Assembly (NCBI RefSeq): GCF_005937985.2
Contig: NZ_CP042172.1
Span: 2,046,001 to 2,110,000 of the forward strand
From: Arthrobacter sp. KBS0702
Lineage (GTDB): Bacteria; Actinomycetota; Actinomycetes; Actinomycetales; Micrococcaceae
Direction of reading: 5' to 3'
Length of the DNA stretch: 64,000 nt
Part shown: positions 44,470 through 52,538 of the stretch, one piece after another
Numbering within the stretch: position 1 is the stretch's first letter
Layout of the letters: every line of letters starts with the position of its first letter
The notes under the pieces: model-generated
The model's database searches: none
The model's input: only the letters and a program-made list of their open reading frames with translations
Told to the model about the DNA's origin: nothing
Made by a program: the position numbers and the translations under genes

Positions 44470-45711
44470 CTACTCCGGGCGGCTGCAGAGGATCTGTTCC
44501 ACGCCCATCCGGCCCTCGGCGAAGCTGCGCAGCGCGCCGACCAGGTACAGCCGCCAGACCCGGGCGATCTCCTCGCCCATCATCTCGACGGCGGCGTCGT
44601 GGTTCTGCTCGAACCGCGCGTACCAGGCCTCGAGCGTGCGGACGTAGTCACGGCGCATCGCCTCGACGGCTTCGACCTCGAATCCGGCGCCCTCCAGGAA
44701 TCCCAGGGTCTCCCCCACCGGGCGCATGTGCATGTCCGGGGCGATGAACGACTCGATGAACGGGCCGCCGCCGGGGTGCTTGCCGCGCCGGGACATCTGC
44801 TGCACGAGCACCCGGCCGCCGGGGTCCACGTTGTTGAACAGCGCGGCGGCGTACACCGGGTAGTTCCGCTGCCCGACGTGTTCGCCCATCTCAAGCGAGG
44901 CGACGGCGTCGAACGGGCCGTCCGGGATCTCGCGGTAGTCCTGCACCCGGATCTCCACGCGGCCCTCCAGGCCGCGTTCCTTGATCCGGGCGTCGATGAA
45001 CGCCTTCTGTTCCCTGGAGAGCGTGACGCCGACGACGTCGACGCCGTAGTGCTGCGCGGCGTGCAGGCTGAGTGAGCCCCAGCCGCAGCCAACGTCGAGC
45101 AGCCGCATCCCGGGACGGAGCCCGAGCTTGCGGCAGACCAGGTCGAGCTTGTCCCGCTGGGCGTCCTCGAGGCCATAGCCTGGCGCGGCGTTCCCGCGGG
45201 AGTCCGTCCAGTAGCCGCTCGAATAGGCCATCTGCGGGTCCAGGATCAGGGCGTAGAAATCGTTGCTCAGGTCGTAGTGGTGGCTGATGGCGGCGCGGTC
45301 GCGGATCAGGCTGTGCAGCCGCCCCTTGACGCGGGCCTGGCTGGCCGGCGGCTCGGGCGGGGCGCCCAGGGCGCCGGCTTCCCTGGCGATCCGGGCGACG
45401 CCGGCGAGCACGGCCGGGGTGGGGCGAATCCCGGACAGGCCGCGGTCCCGGACGACCTTCCACAAGTGCTCGAGGGCCGCGTTAAGGTCGCCGTCGACGT
45501 CCAGTTCGCCGGTGACGTACGCCTGGGCCGCGCCCAGCTCCCCCGGCGCCCAGAGCAGCCGGCGGATGGCGTCCGGGGACTTGAGCCGAACGACCGGGGC
45601 CCCGGCGGGGCCTGCCTCGCTGCCGTCCCACACGATCAGCCGGACGGGCAGCTCGCCGCCGACCAGCGGTCGGAGGACGTCCGCGATGGTGCTTGCCAGC
45701 GCCCCGCTCAT
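44470..45711 (-). CDS. Cyclopropane-fatty-acid-synthase-like methyltransferase
   Basis: A 413-residue SAM methyltransferase. An N-terminal lipid-binding-like domain is followed by the core with HYDLSNDFYALILD, SAM motif LLDVGCGWGSL and the C-terminal VEQILCS. It would transfer a methyl group to a double bond of membrane-lipid acyl chains. The ATG at 45711 overlaps the stop of the second methyltransferase by 4 bases; the upstream frame is not coding. It is the last gene of four in the operon. It may make cyclopropane, 10-methyl or furan-type products; the sequence does not decide. Confidence 0.85.
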   Translation of the reverse strand: MSGALASTIADVLRPLVGGELPVRLIVWDGSEAGPAGAPVVRLKSPDAIRRLLWAPGELGAAQAYVTGELDVDGDLNAALEHLWKVVRDRGLSGIRPTPAVLAGVARIAREAGALGAPPEPPASQARVKGRLHSLIRDRAAISHHYDLSNDFYALILDPQMAYSSGYWTDSRGNAAPGYGLEDAQRDKLDLVCRKLGLRPGMRLLDVGCGWGSLSLHAAQHYGVDVVGVTLSREQKAFIDARIKERGLEGRVEIRVQDYREIPDGPFDAVASLEMGEHVGQRNYPVYAAALFNNVDPGGRVLVQQMSRRGKHPGGGPFIESFIAPDMHMRPVGETLGFLEGAGFEVEAVEAMRRDYVRTLEAWYARFEQNHDAAVEMMGEEIARVWRLYLVGALRSFAEGRMGVEQILCSRPE

Positions 45712-47150
45712 CCCGCCGTCCGTTCGCCGGAAGCCGCGGTCGCGCCGGTGCCGGTCTTGGGGGCCACTCGGTCCAAGACGATCTGCTGCACGTTCAGGTA
45801 CCCGGTCTCGAAGCCGGCGCGGGAGTAGCACAGGTAGAACAGCCACATCCGCTGGAAGATCTCGTCGAAGCCGAGGGCGCGGACCTCCTCGGCCCTAGCC
45901 ATAAAGCGCTCCTCCCACAGCCGCAGCGTCTGGGCGTAGTGCTCGCCCATGGCGAGGCGTTCGCGGACGCGGAGCCCGGTCTGCTTCTCGGTGATCTCCT
46001 CAATGGCCCGGACGGAGGGGATGACGCCGCCGGGGAAAATGTACTTGTGCACCCAGGTGTAGCTGGTCCGGGTGGCGATCAGCCGGTCGTGGCCGATGGT
46101 GATCGCCTGGATGGCGACCTTCCCGCCGGGGGCGAGCACCCGTTCGATCGTCTGGAAGTAGGTGGCCCAGTACTCGTAGCCGACCGCCTCGATCATTTCG
46201 ACCGAGACGACGGCGTCGTACTCGCCCTCCACGGCCCGGTAGTCCTTGAGTTCGATCGTGACGGCGTCGGCGTAGCCTGCCTCGGCCACGCGCTGGCGTG
46301 CCAGTTCCTGCTGTTCGCTGGAGAGGGTCACGGAGTAGACCGTTGCCCCGCGGGCGGCAGCACGGAGGGCGAGCTCGCCCCAGCCGGTGCCGATCTCCAG
46401 CACGCGGGTTCCTGCCGTGACGCCGGCCTTGTCCAGGAGACGGTCGATCTTGGCCTGCTGCGCGGCGGCCAGGCCGTCCCACGCAACGTGACCGAGCGCC
46501 TCGCCGCTCTCCGGGAAGAGGGCGCTGGAGTAGGTCATGGTGCTGTCCAGGAAGGTCGCGAAGAGCTCGTTGGACAGGTCGTAGTGCCGCGAGATGTTGG
46601 AGCGGGTGTTCTGCTCCGAGTTCCTTTCGGTGCGCGGGGTGCGGGGCAGGTAGAGGCCGCGCAGCTTCTGCAGCGGCTCGGGGACCAGCGTCCCGACCCG
46701 GGCGGCGAAGACCTCCATCACTGCCGTGAGGTTGTCTGCGTCCCAGTCCCCGGCCATGTAGGACTCCCCCAGCCCGATCAGGCCGCCGTCACCCAGGCGT
46801 GCCGCGAAGGCCTCCGGCCGGTTCATGGTCATCACGGGGTACGGCTCGCCGGACGGCGACTTTCCGCCGGCGGCCTTGCCCAGGACGGTGCCGTCCGGGT
46901 AGCGCACCTCCAGCGGAAGGCTGCGCACCGCGGCGCGGAAGATGGCGTCCGCGATCCGGCCGGCGAGCCGGGCCTTGAGGCTGGACGGCACCGCGGCGAT
47001 GCTGGGCCAAATCCCGGCATCGATGACGGCGGGCGGCTGCGGCACCGTGTAGGGCACGCCGTGGTTGGACTGCGCGTTTTTCAGCGCAGTCTTGGACTGC
47101 GCTGGGCTCTTCTCCACCGGGTGGGATCCGGTCGCTTCGGTCATGGTCAC
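45708..47150 (-). CDS. Cyclopropane-fatty-acid-synthase-like methyltransferase
   Basis: A 480-residue paralogue of the next gene. HYDLSNELFATFLD, the SAM motif VLEIGTGWGELAL and WHYAQTLRLWEERF-type C-terminal sequence (here EHYAQTLRLW) are clear. GTG 47150 overlaps the DUF1365 stop and follows GGAGG by 8 bases. The two methyltransferases in one operon suggest either two steps on the acyl chain or different substrate positions. It acts at the membrane surface on phospholipid chains. Confidence 0.87.
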   Translation of the reverse strand: MTMTEATGSHPVEKSPAQSKTALKNAQSNHGVPYTVPQPPAVIDAGIWPSIAAVPSSLKARLAGRIADAIFRAAVRSLPLEVRYPDGTVLGKAAGGKSPSGEPYPVMTMNRPEAFAARLGDGGLIGLGESYMAGDWDADNLTAVMEVFAARVGTLVPEPLQKLRGLYLPRTPRTERNSEQNTRSNISRHYDLSNELFATFLDSTMTYSSALFPESGEALGHVAWDGLAAAQQAKIDRLLDKAGVTAGTRVLEIGTGWGELALRAAARGATVYSVTLSSEQQELARQRVAEAGYADAVTIELKDYRAVEGEYDAVVSVEMIEAVGYEYWATYFQTIERVLAPGGKVAIQAITIGHDRLIATRTSYTWVHKYIFPGGVIPSVRAIEEITEKQTGLRVRERLAMGEHYAQTLRLWEERFMARAEEVRALGFDEIFQRMWLFYLCYSRAGFETGYLNVQQIVLDRVAPKTGTGATAASGERTAG

Positions 47151-47878
47151 TGGACTGCCTCCTGTGAGGGGTGATGTGGTCGTTTGATGACGGGCAGCCG
47201 ACGTGCCCAAAGTTTGATTCCCTGCCAGCGGATCTGCGCGGCGACCCGCAGCGGCGCCAGCGGGACGGCGAGCGCCGCGGCCAGGATGTTCGGCACGGTG
47301 GCTTCGCGGCGGACACCGTCCATGGTGGCGACGAAGGGTTTCTGTCCCTCGCGCTCCAGCACGATCGAGACCGCGAGCCGTTCACCGGGCTCCGGGAGCT
47401 TCATCCGGTACTGGCCTTCGACGTCGTTGAACGGCGAGACGTAGAACGCCTTGGGCACGCTGGCCCGGCCGGCGTCGTCGGTCTCCAGCAGGTAGCAGTG
47501 CCGCTCCCCGTAGGTGTTGTGGACCTCGGCGACCACGCAGCGCAGTTCGCCGGCGGCGTCGTGGCACCAGAACAGGCTCAGCGGGTTGAAAACGTGCCCG
47601 AAGACGCGGGCGCTGGCCAGCATGGTGATCCGGCCGCCGCCCAGGGTGATTCCTTCGGTGGCGAGGTAGCGCTCGACGTTGCCGCGCAGCGTCCCGTCCG
47701 GGTCGCCCAGGTGGTCCCCCACCCTGAAGCCGGCCAGCGGCGAGAGCCAGCGGGGCAGCTTGGGCAGGGCATCGACGTCGACATACCAGCTGTAGCTGCG
47801 GTAAGTGAAGGCGTTCTTCAGCGGGGTGCGCCGCACGTGCGCGATGGAGGTGCGGTAAATGGCTGCGGGGCTGCTCAT
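47147..47878 (-). CDS. DUF1365 family protein
   Basis: A 243-residue protein with the family pattern YRTSIAHVRRTPLKNAFTYRSY at the N-terminus, SARVFGHVFNPLSLFWCHD in the middle, and AEVHNTYGERHCYLL. DUF1365 is nearly always found beside FAD oxidoreductases and cyclopropane-fatty-acid synthases; its own reaction is not known. The ATG at 47878 overlaps the stop of the FAD gene by four bases. Confidence 0.88.
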   Translation of the reverse strand: MSSPAAIYRTSIAHVRRTPLKNAFTYRSYSWYVDVDALPKLPRWLSPLAGFRVGDHLGDPDGTLRGNVERYLATEGITLGGGRITMLASARVFGHVFNPLSLFWCHDAAGELRCVVAEVHNTYGERHCYLLETDDAGRASVPKAFYVSPFNDVEGQYRMKLPEPGERLAVSIVLEREGQKPFVATMDGVRREATVPNILAAALAVPLAPLRVAAQIRWQGIKLWARRLPVIKRPHHPSQEAVQ

Positions 47879-49293
47879 GCGCCCTCCAGGGACGTCTGGA
47901 GTACCGCTGCCTGCGGCCCGGCTGCGCTGGCGGCCTCCCACTCCCGTCCCAGCCGTGCGGCGGCGCGGACGCCGGAGAGGGCGCCGTCTTCGTGGAAGCC
48001 CCAGCCGTGGTAGGCACCGGCGAACGCCAGGCGGCTGTCGCCGAGACCCAGGATCTGCTGCTGGGCGCGCAGCGACTCCGGGGTGTACTGCGGGTGTTCG
48101 TAGACCATCTGTTCAAGCACGGCACCATCCCCGATCAGTTCGGACTCGCCGAGGCTCACAATGTAGCGCTTGCCGTCCGCCGGTTCCAGCCGTTGCAGCC
48201 GCGTCATGTCGTAGCTGACCAGGACCCGGTCCGGCCGGGCGTCGCAGGAGGGCAGGCGGTAGTTCCACGACGCCTTGGCGTTATCGCTGGCAGGCAGCAC
48301 GGCGTCATCGCGGTGGAAGACCGTGTGGTTGACCGAGTAGGGCATGCCGGCGAGCGCTTCGCGTTCGGCCGGCGAGGCGTCCTCAAGCATCCGGAGCGCC
48401 TGCGCCGGGTGGGTGGCGATCACGACGGCGTCGAAGGTCTCCGTGCTCTCCTGGCCGTTGCCCGCAGCTGTGGTGATTTCCACTCCGTCGGCGTGGCGGC
48501 GGACGCGGCTGACCGGGCTGGCGAGCCGGACGTCGGTCAGCGTCGCGGCGAGCTTGTCCACGTAGCTGCGGGAGCCGCCGGTGACGGTGCGCCACTGCGG
48601 GGAGCCTTTGACGCCGAGGAGTCCGTGGTGGCCGAGGAAAGTGAAGAGGTACCGGGCCGGGTACGCCAGGGCGGTGGTCGGGTCGCAGGACCAGACGGCG
48701 CTGACCACCGGGGTCATGAAATGGACAATGAAGTAGCTGCTGAACTTTTCCCGGTCCAGGAACTCGCCCAAGGTCAGCTCGGCAGCGCCGGAGGTGGCGG
48801 CGCCGGCGTTGCCGGCCCCGGGCTTTTCGTGGGCGGCCCTGTCCGCCTCCGCCAGCAGGGCACGGGCCCGGCGGTAGAAGCGTCCGACCTCCAGCAGCAT
48901 CTTCAAGTAGCGGCCGCGCAGCAGGGTGGAAGGCCGGGGAATGATCCCCCGCGCACCGCCCCGGGCGCCCGCGTACTCCAGGCCGCAGCCGTCGCAGCGG
49001 ATGGACATGCTCATTTCCGAGTCCTGGGTCTGCACGCCCAGTTCCTTGAAGAGCCGCAGCAGGGTGGGGTAGGTCCGCTCGTTGTGGACGATGAAGCCGG
49101 TGTCGATACCCAGCACCGTCCCGTCCGACTGCGGGACATCGTGCGTGTGGGCGTGGCCGCCGAGCCGCGCGTCCGCTTCGAAGACCGTGACGTGGTCCCG
49201 CCGGTTCAGCACATAGGCGGCGGTCAGCCCGGCCACCCCGCTGCCAATCACGGCAATGCGCCGTCCGTCCGGGATGCTTGCTGCTTGCTGCAC
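47875..49293 (-). CDS. FAD-dependent amine-oxidase-like oxidoreductase
   Basis: A 472-residue flavoprotein with the dinucleotide loop RIAVIGSGVAGLTAAYVL and a second strand TVFEADARLGGHAHT. In operons of this type with DUF1365 and Cfa-like enzymes, a related flavoprotein desaturates the methylated acyl chain on the way to furan fatty acids (UfaD in Rhodobacter), so a desaturase role is possible. The GTG at 49293 follows AGGAG by 8 bases. It is the first of four overlapping genes and is divergent from a LysR regulator. Confidence 0.85.
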   Translation of the reverse strand: MQQAASIPDGRRIAVIGSGVAGLTAAYVLNRRDHVTVFEADARLGGHAHTHDVPQSDGTVLGIDTGFIVHNERTYPTLLRLFKELGVQTQDSEMSMSIRCDGCGLEYAGARGGARGIIPRPSTLLRGRYLKMLLEVGRFYRRARALLAEADRAAHEKPGAGNAGAATSGAAELTLGEFLDREKFSSYFIVHFMTPVVSAVWSCDPTTALAYPARYLFTFLGHHGLLGVKGSPQWRTVTGGSRSYVDKLAATLTDVRLASPVSRVRRHADGVEITTAAGNGQESTETFDAVVIATHPAQALRMLEDASPAEREALAGMPYSVNHTVFHRDDAVLPASDNAKASWNYRLPSCDARPDRVLVSYDMTRLQRLEPADGKRYIVSLGESELIGDGAVLEQMVYEHPQYTPESLRAQQQILGLGDSRLAFAGAYHGWGFHEDGALSGVRAAARLGREWEAASAAGPQAAVLQTSLEGA

Positions 49294-49465
49294 TGGTCTG
49301 CTCCTGTTGCTTCGCCTGAATTGCCCTGAGGGATCTACTTATGGACAATTCGTTACCGCGGGGCCGCCGGATGAGTGTGAATTCATACCGGCTGGTTGGG
49401 AACCAATGTGCCAGAATGAAGCGGGATTTCGCACCCGCCTCACCGTAGCCACCGAAGGGCAACCC

Positions 49466-50386
49466 TTGATCAACCCCGTGCACCTCCGAACGCTCGTGGA
49501 AGTGGTCCGGCTGGGCTCGTTCGCGGCGGCCGCCACACGGCTCGGCTACACGGCCTCGGCGGTATCGCAGCAGATGTCCGCACTGGAGCGGGACACCGGC
49601 GTGGCGCTCTTCCAGCGCTCGGCCCGGAGCATCCACCCCACGGAGGCTGCCGTCGTGATGACCCGGCACGCGGCAAAGGTCCTCACCGATATTGACACGC
49701 TGATGGCAGCGGCGGCCCGGACCCACGACAGCACCAGCCAAGAGCTCCGGCTGGGCATCTTCCCGTCCCTGGCCACCTACGTCCTCCCCCGCATCCTGCA
49801 GAACCCGGCCTGGCGGAAGCTCGGCATCGAGCTGCGGGTGTCCGTGGCCGAACCGGGCCAGACCATCCAGGGCCTGCGCACCGGCGGCGAACTCGACGTC
49901 GCGCTGGTCTACCAGGTGGGCCAGTCCGGTCTCGCCTGGCCGCACACGGTCAACCGCCAGTGGATCGGCGACGACGACTTCCGGGTGGTGCTGCCCGCGG
50001 CCTGGGGCATCGGCCCGGAGTCCAAGGTCGCGGCCGACCACCTCTCCGACATGCCTTGGATCATGCACCACCCCGGTACGTCGGATGCCACGGTGATCGA
50101 GCGGCTCTTCGCCAGCTGTAACCTGCACCCACGCGTGGTGGCCAACAGCGACGACTTCCACGCCAGCCTGGAAATGGCGGCCGCCGGCCTGGGCGCGGCA
50201 CTGGTTCCGGAACTGGCCCTGCTGCATCGGCCCCCGGGAGTGGTGGTGCTGGACGTCCCGGAAATCCGGCTGGCCCGCAATGTTTTCGCGCTGTTGCCCA
50301 AGGAGCAGCAGACGGCCCAGGTCCAGCTGTTCGTGGAGCTGCTCTCCGACACGCTACACAAGCTCGGCACCACGCGCCGGGACTGA
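49466..50386 (+). CDS. LysR family transcriptional regulator
   Basis: A 306-residue regulator. The N-terminal helix-turn-helix is clear (VHLRTLVEVVRLGSFAAAAT... with SQQMSALERDTG), followed by the periplasmic-binding-like effector domain. It starts at TTG 49466, with GAAGGG 6 bases upstream; the open frame goes further to 49256 but without LysR sequence. It is divergent from the lipid-modification operon with about 170 bases between, so it may control that operon or itself; this is from layout only. It is convergent with the aldehyde dehydrogenase. Confidence 0.87.
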   Translation: MINPVHLRTLVEVVRLGSFAAAATRLGYTASAVSQQMSALERDTGVALFQRSARSIHPTEAAVVMTRHAAKVLTDIDTLMAAAARTHDSTSQELRLGIFPSLATYVLPRILQNPAWRKLGIELRVSVAEPGQTIQGLRTGGELDVALVYQVGQSGLAWPHTVNRQWIGDDDFRVVLPAAWGIGPESKVAADHLSDMPWIMHHPGTSDATVIERLFASCNLHPRVVANSDDFHASLEMAAAGLGAALVPELALLHRPPGVVVLDVPEIRLARNVFALLPKEQQTAQVQLFVELLSDTLHKLGTTRRD

Positions 50387-50422
50387 GCCCGAGACCCGCG
50401 GCAGCCCTTCGGGGTCTTGGCC

Positions 50423-51850
50423 CTACGTGCCGGTCTTCTTACCGGCGGTCTTGCCGCTCTTCTTTCCGCGTTTCCCGGCCGGGGCCACCAGGGTGCTGAT
50501 GATCCGGTCCTTGGTCTTCGTGTAGGGCGGGTAGATCAGCTCCAACGTGTCCGGCCTGAGCGGCTTGGACAGGGTGGAGCGCTCGTGCGAGAAGGTCCTG
50601 AGCGAATGTTCGCCGTGGTAGGCGCCCATGCCGCTGTTACCCACCCCGCCGAACGGCAGCCCCGGCACCGTCAGATGCGCGGCCGGGACGTCGAAGCACA
50701 GCGCCCCCGACGAGGTCCGTTCGGAGAATGCCCGGCGCGTGCCGGCGTCGTTGCTGAAGACGTACAGCGCCAGCGGCTTGGCCGCGGCGTTGATCACGCG
50801 GATCGCCTCGTCCATGCCGCTGACCGGCACCAGCGGCAGCAACGGGCCGAAGATTTCCTCCCCCATCACCGAGTCGCCGGGAGCCGGGCGCAGCAGGGTC
50901 GGAGCGAAGTGCCGGCTGGCGGCGTCGCGCCCGCCGCCGTGGACCACGGTGCTGCCGTCCGCGAGGGCGGCCAGCCGGTCGAAGTGCTTATCGTTGACGA
51001 TCCGGCCGTAGGATTCGCTCCGGGCCGAATCCTCGCCGAAGAGGGCCCGGATGGCCTTGACCAGCTCGCGTTGCAGCGACACGAGCACCTCCTCCGTGGC
51101 GAGGACGTAGTCCGGAGCCACACAGGTCTGCCCGGCGTTCATGAACCTGCCCCAGGCCAGCCGCTTTGCCGCCTTGGCCAGGTCGGTGGAGGCGTCCACG
51201 TAAGCCGGGGACTTGCCGCCCAGTTCCAGGGTCACGGGCGTCAGGTGCTCGGCGGCGGCCCGCAGCACCACCTTGGCTGCCGCTTCCCCTCCGGTGAAAA
51301 AGATGTGGTCGAAGCGCAGCGCCAGCAGCTCCGTGGTCTCGGGGATGCCGCCCTCAACGACCCGGACCGCCTCCGGCAGGAACTCCGGGACCCAGCGGGC
51401 CAGGGCGGCGGAGGTGGCCGGGGCGTGCTCGCTGGGCTTGAGCACCACGGTGTTGCCCGCGGCCAGTGCGCCGGCCAGGGGCGCCAGCAGCAGCTGCAGC
51501 GGATAGTTCCACGGGCCGATCACCAGCACCACGCCCAGGGGTGTGAGCTCGGTCCAGGCCTTGGCCGGCTGGACGGCGAGCGGCACGGACACCGGCCGCG
51601 GTCGCAGCCACGCCGCCAGGTGCTTCTCCAGGTGCGCGGCTTCCGCCGTGACAAAGCCGATCTCCGTCAGCTGCGCCTCGGTTTCGTGTTTGCCCAGGTC
51701 CGCGCCGAGCGCTGCGGCAAATTCCCGGCGCCGCTCAATCAGCATCCGCCGCAGGCTGCCGAGCTGTTCCAGCCGCCACGCCAGCGGACGGGTGGTTCCG
51801 TTGTCAAAGATTTCACGGGCACGGGCGACGGTGGCGGCGGCTGACTGCAT
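50423..51850 (-). CDS. Aldehyde dehydrogenase family protein
   Basis: A 475-residue NAD(P)-dependent dehydrogenase. The conserved LELGGKSP region carries the general-base Glu and GQTCVAPDYV holds the catalytic cysteine; PFGGVGNSGMG is near the C-terminus. It would oxidise an aliphatic or aromatic aldehyde to the acid. The C-terminus ends in a basic tail (AGKRGKKSGKTAGKKTGT) not usual for the family. The ATG at 51850 is chosen because the family N-terminus starts there; the open frame goes on upstream over the neighbouring gene. Substrate unknown. Confidence 0.9.
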   Translation of the reverse strand: MQSAAATVARAREIFDNGTTRPLAWRLEQLGSLRRMLIERRREFAAALGADLGKHETEAQLTEIGFVTAEAAHLEKHLAAWLRPRPVSVPLAVQPAKAWTELTPLGVVLVIGPWNYPLQLLLAPLAGALAAGNTVVLKPSEHAPATSAALARWVPEFLPEAVRVVEGGIPETTELLALRFDHIFFTGGEAAAKVVLRAAAEHLTPVTLELGGKSPAYVDASTDLAKAAKRLAWGRFMNAGQTCVAPDYVLATEEVLVSLQRELVKAIRALFGEDSARSESYGRIVNDKHFDRLAALADGSTVVHGGGRDAASRHFAPTLLRPAPGDSVMGEEIFGPLLPLVPVSGMDEAIRVINAAAKPLALYVFSNDAGTRRAFSERTSSGALCFDVPAAHLTVPGLPFGGVGNSGMGAYHGEHSLRTFSHERSTLSKPLRPDTLELIYPPYTKTKDRIISTLVAPAGKRGKKSGKTAGKKTGT

Positions 51851-51949
51851 CCGATCAATGTACCGGTCGGCCGCCCCGCAACGGGCCCGGTATCGGATAA
51901 ATCCCCGGCGATGCTGGAACGGACCAGTTTTGAGGACTATGTTGAAGTC

Positions 51950-52456
51950 ATGAGCAAGGTAGCGAGCCAGCACTTTGGAGAGATCGAGCTCAACCACGGG
52001 CGTGACCATAATTTCGCCGCGAAACACGAACTCGCGGGCCAGCCCCTGGAACTTGACCTCAGTGTCAATGCGCATGACCACTTCGACGAGGCCGCCATGC
52101 ACAAGGTTGACTACCGGCTGCGTTTCCTGCCCGAGCTTGTGGACCAGGTGCGCGAAATGATCGCCGAAGAGCTGGAGCAGGAAGGCACCAGCCCGCAGGA
52201 GTACCTCCGCTTCCACTGCAACGCCATCAAGCCCGAGCACCTGAAGCAGGTCTTCGGCGTCACGGACAAGGCGCAGCTGACCAACCAGGTCTTCCTCAAG
52301 GCCCTGAAGCTGGGCCACGTGGGGATCTTCCCCGGCCAGCCGGAGCGCTACTTCGTCCTCGACTTCACCCTCGGCGCCCACTTCACCGACGAGATCCTGG
52401 TGGCCTCCGCAGACGAGGACGGCGTCGTCGACGACGAGATCGTCTGGGAATCCTGA
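51950..52456 (+). CDS. DUF2004 family protein
   Basis: A 168-residue acidic protein with HFGEIELNHGRDHNFAAKHE at the N-terminus and ILVASADEDGVVDDEIVWES at the end, the DUF2004 pattern. It has no assigned function; it is probably soluble. An ATG at 51911 in the same frame is an alternative start, but the family sequence begins near 51950. It is divergent from the aldehyde dehydrogenase and ends at a strong hairpin before metE. Confidence 0.75.
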   Translation: MSKVASQHFGEIELNHGRDHNFAAKHELAGQPLELDLSVNAHDHFDEAAMHKVDYRLRFLPELVDQVREMIAEELEQEGTSPQEYLRFHCNAIKPEHLKQVFGVTDKAQLTNQVFLKALKLGHVGIFPGQPERYFVLDFTLGAHFTDEILVASADEDGVVDDEIVWES

Positions 52457-52478
52457 ATCGAGTGCTCCGGCACGGCGG

Positions 52479-52523
52479 ACGACGGCGGCCGGTCACCCGT
52501 GCAGGGTGGCCGGCCGCCGTCGT
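52479..52523. terminator. Bidirectional hairpin between DUF2004 and metE
   Basis: Perfect 14-base arms ACGACGGCGGCCGG and CCGGCCGCCGTCGT with a 17-base loop, between convergent gene ends. Confidence 0.8.
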
Positions 52524-52538
52524 GGGTGGTGCAGCAGG

